From: Candidatus Saccharibacteria bacterium RIFCSPHIGHO2_02_FULL_47_12
Lineage (GTDB): Bacteria; Patescibacteriota; Saccharimonadia; Saccharimonadales; JANWIN01
Length of the DNA stretch: 8,193 nucleotides
Assembly (NCBI GenBank): GCA_001790455.1
Contig: MGCP01000040.1
Span: 1-8,193 of the forward strand
Direction: 5' to 3'
In this document: in pieces, positions 1 to 4,767 of the stretch
Layout of the letters: each line of letters opens with the position of its first letter
Numbering within the stretch: the first letter of the stretch is position 1
Notes under the pieces: model-generated
What the model saw: only the letters and a program-made list of their open reading frames with translations
Told to the model about the DNA's origin: nothing
The model's database searches: none
Translations under genes and position numbers: made by a program

Positions 1-4
1 CAAA

Positions 5-1273
5 ATGCTGTTGTTAGCAGTTACAGCCGGCATGTTGATAGAAGTCATGCTTGGTGCTTTTTTGTTGGTTTTGGGGTTAACTGGTCGTCTGACAGGCGGT
101 ATTTGGTTTGGGTTGGCGCTTTTATTGGCGTACCCAGTGCTTTGGGCGCATTTGGCTGTTTTACCACTGGTCCTGGGAAGATACTTTATTGTCAAACCAT
201 TCTTCGGTTTACATATCCAGCGCTCTAAATCTACATTTGCTAAGCACAAAGGGGTAAAAATTGCGGTAGCCGGCAGTTTTGGGAAAACTTCCATGAAAGA
301 AATGCTCCTAACAGTCCTAACAGAAGGCAAGAAAGTGGCTGCCACGCCAGCCAACCGCAACGTATCAATTAGCCATGCTCAGTTTGCCCGTAGCCTAAAG
401 GGTGACGAGGACATTTTAATTATTGAGTACGGTGAAGGTGCTCCCGGCGATGTGGCTAGGTTTAGCCGAACAACCATGCCGCAGATTGGAATTATTACAG
501 GCTTGGCCCCGGCCCATTTAGATAAGTACAAGACCTTAACCCGAGCAGGGCAGGATATTTTTTCTTTGGCAGACTATCTGGGTGACAAAAATATTTACGT
601 AAACGGTGAAAACGAAGCCCTTAAACCCTTCATAAAAAAATCCCACGTACTATATGGTTTGCACGGGGTTGATGGCTGGTCAGTGCACAACGTAAAAGTT
701 GGCATCCATGGTTTGAGTTTTAGCTTGAAAAAGGGCGAAGAAACCTTAAACCTCAAGAGTAAACTTTTAGGCAGGCACCAGGTTGGTCCGCTGTCATTGG
801 TTGCCTCTTTGGCCAGTAAGCTGGGCTTAAAACCAGAACAAATCGAAAAGGGTATTGCAAAGATCATGCCCTACGAACACCGCATGCAACCAAGGCACCT
901 ATCTGGCGCGTGGATAATTGATGATACATACAATGGCAATATTGAAGGAATGAGGGCCGGTTTGGCGCTACTAAAAGAACTACCTGCCAAGCGAAAAATA
1001 TATGTGACGCCTGGTTTAGTTGACCAAGGTTCGGAATCAGCTGCTATTCACCGGCAGCTGGGTGGCTATATAGCAGACGTAAACCCCGATATTGTGGTGC
1101 TTATGCAGCACTCTGTCACGACAGATATAATAAGTGGTTTGGAAGAGGGCGGTTATAAAGGCCAACTGGTCATAGAACAGGATCCTCTGAACTTTTATAA
1201 CAACTTGGAGCATTTTATTGCCGCGGGCGACGCCGTACTCATGCAAAACGACTGGCCCGACCAATACAATTAG
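5..1273 (+). CDS. murF: Membrane-anchored MurF-type Mur ligase (UDP-MurNAc-tripeptide--D-Ala-D-Ala ligase), 5' end possibly partial
   Basis: Probable ATP-dependent ligase joining D-Ala-D-Ala to the UDP-MurNAc tripeptide, the last cytoplasmic step of stem-peptide assembly. Residues 1-27 and about 32-60 are hydrophobic and look like two membrane helices. They stand where canonical MurF (about 450 aa) has its UDP-substrate-binding domain. The Mur ligase centre follows: P-loop GSFGKTS (90-96), NRN (118-120 region), EYGEGAPGD (141-149), GLAPAHLDKY (166-175), GRHQVGPLSL (256-265), EHRMQ (291-295) and DDTYNGN (306-312). The end, GDAVLMQNDW, corresponds to the GD-VL-KGS tail of MurF. The lysine usually carbamoylated in Mur ligases (AKGEIF in E. 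coli) appears to be glycine (AGQDIF, 181-186). The frame is open to the left edge with only 4 nt before the ATG, so the true start may lie outside. ddl follows after 48 nt. Family membership is firm; substrate is inferred from the ddl neighbour. Confidence 0.85.
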   Translation: MLLLAVTAGMLIEVMLGAFLLVLGLTGRLTGGIWFGLALLLAYPVLWAHLAVLPLVLGRYFIVKPFFGLHIQRSKSTFAKHKGVKIAVAGSFGKTSMKEMLLTVLTEGKKVAATPANRNVSISHAQFARSLKGDEDILIIEYGEGAPGDVARFSRTTMPQIGIITGLAPAHLDKYKTLTRAGQDIFSLADYLGDKNIYVNGENEALKPFIKKSHVLYGLHGVDGWSVHNVKVGIHGLSFSLKKGEETLNLKSKLLGRHQVGPLSLVASLASKLGLKPEQIEKGIAKIMPYEHRMQPRHLSGAWIIDDTYNGNIEGMRAGLALLKELPAKRKIYVTPGLVDQGSESAAIHRQLGGYIADVNPDIVVLMQHSVTTDIISGLEEGGYKGQLVIEQDPLNFYNNLEHFIAAGDAVLMQNDWPDQYN

Positions 1274-1301
1274 TCGCCTACAATTGCGCAGATAAATTGT
1301 A
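1265..1301. repeat. TACAATT direct repeat plus inverted copy between murF and ddl
   Basis: TACAATT occurs at 1265-1271 (into the murF stop codon) and at 1279-1285, and its reverse complement AATTGTA occurs at 1295-1301. The second and third copies form a 7-bp inverted repeat around a 9-nt loop. The A/T-rich arms make a strong terminator unlikely and no T-run follows. The site lies just upstream of the ddl -10-like sequence, so an operator is possible. Chance in A/T-rich intergenic DNA cannot be excluded. Confidence 0.4.
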
Positions 1302-1315
1302 AGTTCGGTTATACT
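1284..1315 (+). promoter_or_regulatory. Putative ddl promoter, leaderless arrangement
   Basis: TATACT at 1310-1315 is a good -10 hexamer. TTGCGC at 1284-1289 is the best -35 candidate but the spacer is 20 nt, longer than the usual 17. Only 6 nt separate the -10 from the ddl ATG, so transcription would begin at or next to the start codon. No Shine-Dalgarno sequence precedes the ATG, which agrees with a leaderless mRNA. The assignment is from pattern only. Confidence 0.45.
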
Positions 1316-1321
1316 AAAAGC

Positions 1322-2482
1322 ATGAAAACCGTTGCGGTTATCTTTGGCGGACGCTCAACCGAGCATGACATCTCCATAGTTACAGCACTAGCAAGCGTAA
1401 TTAAGCCTTTGGAGCTGACCAAGCAATTCCATGTAGAGCCCGTGTATATTGCCAAAGACGGTTCGTGGTACTGGGACCAGAAATTAAAAGACATCAAGCT
1501 ATACCAAAGCGGGGAAATAGAGGACTTTATGCGTAAGGCACCCAAAGTCCATCTGTTATTTGACGAGGGTCTGACTTTAGTCAAATCGAGCCAATTTGCT
1601 GGCCGCAAAATGTATAAAAAAATAGACGTTGTTTTCCCGGCCATGCACGGGACTCATGGTGAAGATGGCGAGCTAATGGGCGTACTTGAGATGGCAAATG
1701 TGCCGTTTGTGGGTTGCGGTCTGGCAGCCAGCGCAATTGCAATGGATAAAGTCCTGTCAAAACAGGTAACCAAAGCCGAAGGCATCCTCAGCACCCCTTG
1801 GACTTGGTTTTATTCATCCGAGTTGTCGCATAGCCCTCAAAAAATATTGGATTACGTAAAAGACCTAAACTACCCATTATTTGTTAAACCTGCACATCTG
1901 GGTTCCAGCATCGGCATAACCCGAGTTGAAGAACCTAAAATGTTAATGAATGCACTAGAAGTAGCTGCGCACTATGACGACAAAGTCATTGTGGAACAAG
2001 GTGTGCAAAATCTAATCGAAGTTACCCTGCCTATTATGGGCAATGAAAGCCCCCAACCCGCTCTGCTTGAACAACCGCTGACAAAACCAGAAGATTATTT
2101 TGATTTTGATACCAAGTATATGCAGGGTGGTAAAAAGGGTAAAACAGGGCCAAAACAGGGTGCCCAAGGCTATAGCCAGATTCCCGCTGACCTGTCAAAA
2201 GAGCTTTATAAAAAGGCAGAAGAGCTTGGTACTTCCGTCTACAAGGCACTGGGCTGCGAAGGTATTGCTCGGGTAGATATGCTGATAGACAGTAAAACAA
2301 AAGAAGTCTACTTTAATGAGGTCAATCCATTGCCCGGTGGGCTATATGCCCACAACTGGCGAGTGGCTGGTGTGTCTTCTGTAGATCTGGTTACAAAACT
2401 AGTAGACCTAGCTTTTGAACGACACGCAGGGAAGCAAGAGTTTACTACCGCCTTTTCAACCAGCTATCTAAAACAGTTTTAG
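1322..2482 (+). CDS. ddl: D-alanine--D-alanine ligase
   Basis: Cytoplasmic ATP-grasp ligase that condenses two D-alanines to D-Ala-D-Ala, the substrate of MurF encoded just upstream. The N-terminal domain has FGGRSTEHDIS (8-18), containing the conserved Glu14. HGTHGEDGELMG (109-120) and the ATP-grasp stretch VKPAHLGSSIGI (188-199) follow. The omega loop has FDFDTKY (260-266); the final Tyr266 matches E. coli DdlB Tyr216, whose replacement by Phe is linked to D-lactate ligases. ARVD (316-319) and FNEVN (331-335) give the metal and ATP ligands. At 386 aa it is longer than DdlB (306 aa), partly through a Gly/Lys-rich insert at about 267-286. After the metal ligands, the usual NT-PG-T motif reads NPLPGG, followed by a divergent LYAHNW. 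The start is the first ATG and directly begins the conserved strand. No Shine-Dalgarno sequence is seen. The aminotransferase gene follows after 8 nt, probably co-transcribed. Confidence 0.95.
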   Translation: MKTVAVIFGGRSTEHDISIVTALASVIKPLELTKQFHVEPVYIAKDGSWYWDQKLKDIKLYQSGEIEDFMRKAPKVHLLFDEGLTLVKSSQFAGRKMYKKIDVVFPAMHGTHGEDGELMGVLEMANVPFVGCGLAASAIAMDKVLSKQVTKAEGILSTPWTWFYSSELSHSPQKILDYVKDLNYPLFVKPAHLGSSIGITRVEEPKMLMNALEVAAHYDDKVIVEQGVQNLIEVTLPIMGNESPQPALLEQPLTKPEDYFDFDTKYMQGGKKGKTGPKQGAQGYSQIPADLSKELYKKAEELGTSVYKALGCEGIARVDMLIDSKTKEVYFNEVNPLPGGLYAHNWRVAGVSSVDLVTKLVDLAFERHAGKQEFTTAFSTSYLKQF

Positions 2483-2490
2483 AAATCAGA

Positions 2491-3423
2491 ATGGCTTTTG
2501 ACACTACAAACTCAATAACATACTTGCGTGACAATTTTGTTCCTTTTGAAAACGCAAACCTGAGCATTGCCAGCTCGCCGGTTTTGTACGGCCTTAGCGT
2601 TTATACCGTCTTTAGCGTGAACTGGAACGACCGTCAGAAAAAACTGTATGCGTTCAGGCTAGACGAGCACTACAAGCGTCTAGTTAATTCTGCTCGCATA
2701 ATGGACTTTCATAGTTTTGAAGAGCAGTGGACGCCCGAAAAGTTCAAAGACACCATGCTAGAACTGGTGCACCGCAATAACGTCAAAGAAGACGCGCTGG
2801 TACGGGTTACGGTTTTTATAGACGAGGTAGCTACCGGCACCAAAATACACGGTCTAAAAAACAGTTTGAGCGCGTATGTGTACCCTATGGGCGAAATTTT
2901 GCCAAGGTCTGGTGCGAACCTGTGTGTGTCTAGCTGGATACGCAACATGGATAACTCCATACCGGCCAAGGCAAAAATAAATGGCAGCTATGTAAACGCC
3001 AGCCTTATGAAAAACGAAGCCTTGCAAAATGGCTATGACGACGCGATTGCCCTAGACCACCACGGACACGTGGCAGAAAGCACAGTGGCAAACTTATTTA
3101 TAGTCCGAAATGGCGTGCTAGCTACGCCAGATACCTCAACAGATATTTTAGAGGGCATAACCCGCGATTCATTGCTGGAACTTGCTAACAAACAGAGCAT
3201 AAAGGTAGAGGAACGTAGCATAGACCGTACTGAGCTTTATAAGGCAGACGAGGCGTTCCTGTGTGGCACCAGCGCAGTAATTACACCAGTTATCTCAATA
3301 GACAAGAGAGCTATAGGCAATGGGCAAATCGGGCCCATAACCAAGCAACTGGCCGAGGCTTACGCTAAGGTCCAAAAAGGCGAAGACCAAACATACGCTG
3401 CCTGGTTGACAGCAGTAAATTAG
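2491..3423 (+). CDS. ilvE: Class IV PLP aminotransferase, branched-chain (IlvE) type
   Basis: Fold-type IV pyridoxal-phosphate aminotransferase, which moves an amino group between an amino acid and a 2-keto acid. Its 310 residues match the length of IlvE. By eye, NSIPAKAKINGSY (155-167) aligns with E. coli IlvE around the PLP lysine, giving Lys162 as catalytic, Tyr167 as the conserved tyrosine and Glu196 (HVAESTVANLF) as the residue contacting the pyridine nitrogen. LEGITRD (220-226) and GTSAVITPV (259-267) are the phosphate-binding and C-terminal motifs; in the latter, IlvE usually has Glu where this protein has Val263. Arg105 in LVRVTVF matches the IlvE type rather than D-amino acid transaminase. 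The N-terminal motif reads YGLSVYTVF, departing from the FEGIR-type motif. It lies 8 nt after ddl with no clear Shine-Dalgarno sequence, so coupled translation is likely. The cell-wall setting leaves open a role in alanine or glutamate supply; the ilvE symbol reflects sequence type, not proven substrate. Confidence 0.8.
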   Translation: MAFDTTNSITYLRDNFVPFENANLSIASSPVLYGLSVYTVFSVNWNDRQKKLYAFRLDEHYKRLVNSARIMDFHSFEEQWTPEKFKDTMLELVHRNNVKEDALVRVTVFIDEVATGTKIHGLKNSLSAYVYPMGEILPRSGANLCVSSWIRNMDNSIPAKAKINGSYVNASLMKNEALQNGYDDAIALDHHGHVAESTVANLFIVRNGVLATPDTSTDILEGITRDSLLELANKQSIKVEERSIDRTELYKADEAFLCGTSAVITPVISIDKRAIGNGQIGPITKQLAEAYAKVQKGEDQTYAAWLTAVN

Positions 3424-3432
3424 CGCTCATGC

Positions 3433-3462
3433 TTGCGTGCCCTCCTCTAAACCCTTCATAAT
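3433..3462 (+). promoter_or_regulatory. Putative promoter of the 418-residue gene
   Basis: TTGCGT (3433-3438) and CATAAT (3457-3462) are separated by 18 nt, a plausible sigma-70-type pair. The -10 ends 8 nt before the ATG at 3471, so the transcript would have a leader of about 0-2 nt. There is no Shine-Dalgarno sequence before this ATG. The promoter would start a new transcript after the aminotransferase gene, within a 47-nt gap. Confidence 0.5.
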
Positions 3463-3470
3463 TGTGCCAT

Positions 3471-4727
3471 ATGGCTGATCTTGAGGAATCACCCGAGGCG
3501 CTGATCGACAGAGCAGGAGATATTTTGGACAACCTTGGGCAATACGTTTCACGTTTGTACCGAGAAGGCTCGTACGCTAGGCTAGGCGACCTTGCTACTC
3601 TATTGGGCGGCATAGAAAGAATATACGTAGAGCCCGATCCAGTGTCTGATGAATACGCGTTGCTTCTTGAAGAAGCTGGTGAATTGGTTACGGAATTCTC
3701 ACGGCCAAAATCAGGACAAGAAGAAGGGTCTGATGACGATACGGTGCGTATATACGAGAATGGTTATGAAATAAACGGAACAATATACATTTCTTCACCA
3801 AGCGAATGGGCAAAAAGAAACCGCGAACTCCTGATTATACTTCTAAATAATTCAGGCAAGAAAGTGTCCTACGGTGACATTATGGATTCAAGCAGCTTCA
3901 TGCATGCACACTCTGAATCATATAGGCGTAACAGTATAACTATGCACAGTCAGGTACTTGTGTCTCAATCAAAAAGCACTGGCATTATTAAATCTGGATA
4001 CTACCCGAATAGCAACAGGAAGTGGATTGGGCTTGGCGTTGAGCCCGAAGAAGTCAATGAGACTGGTGAATCATTAAAATTAGAGCCAGTTCCAGAACAC
4101 AATAAAGCACTAGACGATGGTGATTTGGGCACAAAGGAAACACCAGAAGAGCCCATTGCCGAAACAGCCATTCGTGAGGTGGTGGAGGAAAGCGAGCCAA
4201 CAATTATAGAAGCTGGCGTAAGTGTACAAAATAGTGGTCCGGATACCCTTGATCCTGGAATACAAGAGAGCGTAGATGAGCAAGAGGAAGCAGAAAACCC
4301 AAGAGATGCTGATGGTCATGATATGTCCGAGCATGACCCGGAACCGGAAGAATCAGAGGTCCCAGAAGAGCTAGTAATACCAGATGGTGATAACACTGAA
4401 GTAGTGGTAGAGCAGAGTTTAGCCTACGAAGATGCTGTTAAACCAGACATGTTTATGGACTTAGAACCCTTGCTTAATTCTGACTTGAGCCATATTGAAA
4501 AGGAGATAGTTACATTTCTAATAAGGAAAAGGCACGAGTCGGTAGATTTGAGAGACATCTCACGCAATGCCACAAACGTCCCTATCCCGGTGCCAAAACT
4601 CAAAAAAAATATAATACCCACGATAGCTAAAAAAATGCAGGAACTAGGATTGCCTTATAAACTGAGTGCAACGGTCATGGAAAGAGGTGACATAACCCGT
4701 GAGTTTCTTGACATTGTTCGGAGATAA
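3471..4727 (+). CDS. Unrecognised protein with two helix-turn-helix-like regions and a long acidic linker
   Basis: I do not recognise this 418-residue protein. Residues 5-80 look mainly helical. Residues about 93-190 resemble a winged helix in order: a strand (INGTIYIS), a helix (SEWAKRNRELLIILLNN), a short strand (KKVS), a helix, an Arg/Ser-rich helix (151-170) and a hairpin (IIKSGYYPNSNRKWIGLG), as in OmpR-type DNA-binding domains. Residues about 191-325 are low-complexity and rich in Glu, Asp and Pro, probably a disordered linker. Residues about 327-418 hold a second possible helical DNA-binding region (SHIEKEIVTFLIRKR, then VPKLKKNIIPTIAKKMQELG). No signal peptide or membrane helix is seen, so it should be cytoplasmic. 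The ATG at 3471 is preferred to an in-frame TTG at 3462, because it sits 8 nt after a -10-like CATAAT and is a stronger codon. Twelve of 22 Arg codons are AGA/AGG, against 3 of 21 in ddl plus ilvE. A regulatory role is inferred from shape only. Confidence 0.8.
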   Translation: MADLEESPEALIDRAGDILDNLGQYVSRLYREGSYARLGDLATLLGGIERIYVEPDPVSDEYALLLEEAGELVTEFSRPKSGQEEGSDDDTVRIYENGYEINGTIYISSPSEWAKRNRELLIILLNNSGKKVSYGDIMDSSSFMHAHSESYRRNSITMHSQVLVSQSKSTGIIKSGYYPNSNRKWIGLGVEPEEVNETGESLKLEPVPEHNKALDDGDLGTKETPEEPIAETAIREVVEESEPTIIEAGVSVQNSGPDTLDPGIQESVDEQEEAENPRDADGHDMSEHDPEPEESEVPEELVIPDGDNTEVVVEQSLAYEDAVKPDMFMDLEPLLNSDLSHIEKEIVTFLIRKRHESVDLRDISRNATNVPIPVPKLKKNIIPTIAKKMQELGLPYKLSATVMERGDITREFLDIVRR

Positions 4728-4750
4728 CAGATAGCCCAATATCTGTTTTT
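4726..4750 (+). terminator. Hairpin and T-run after the 418-residue gene
   Basis: AACAGATA (4726-4733) and TATCTGTT (4740-4747) are perfect reverse complements around a 6-nt loop, with Ts continuing to 4750. The left arm begins inside the TAA stop codon. The stem has only two G:C pairs and the T-run is short, so termination may be weak. The leuS start lies 18 nt after the T-run. Confidence 0.55.
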
Positions 4751-4754
4751 GCTG

Positions 4755-4760
4755 TATTTT
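4755..4760 (+). promoter_or_regulatory. Weak -10-like hexamer before leuS
   Basis: TATTTT lies 7 nt before the leuS GTG. No acceptable -35 is seen at the right distance, where the terminator stem lies instead. If real, it would give a leaderless leuS transcript. Readthrough from the upstream gene is an equal alternative. Confidence 0.25.
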
Positions 4761-4767
4761 ATAGGTA

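Noticed and set aside
3462..3470. In-frame TTG start three codons before the 418-residue gene
   Set aside because: TTG is a weaker start, no Shine-Dalgarno sequence precedes it, and it overlaps the CATAAT -10 that places transcription start near the ATG at 3471.
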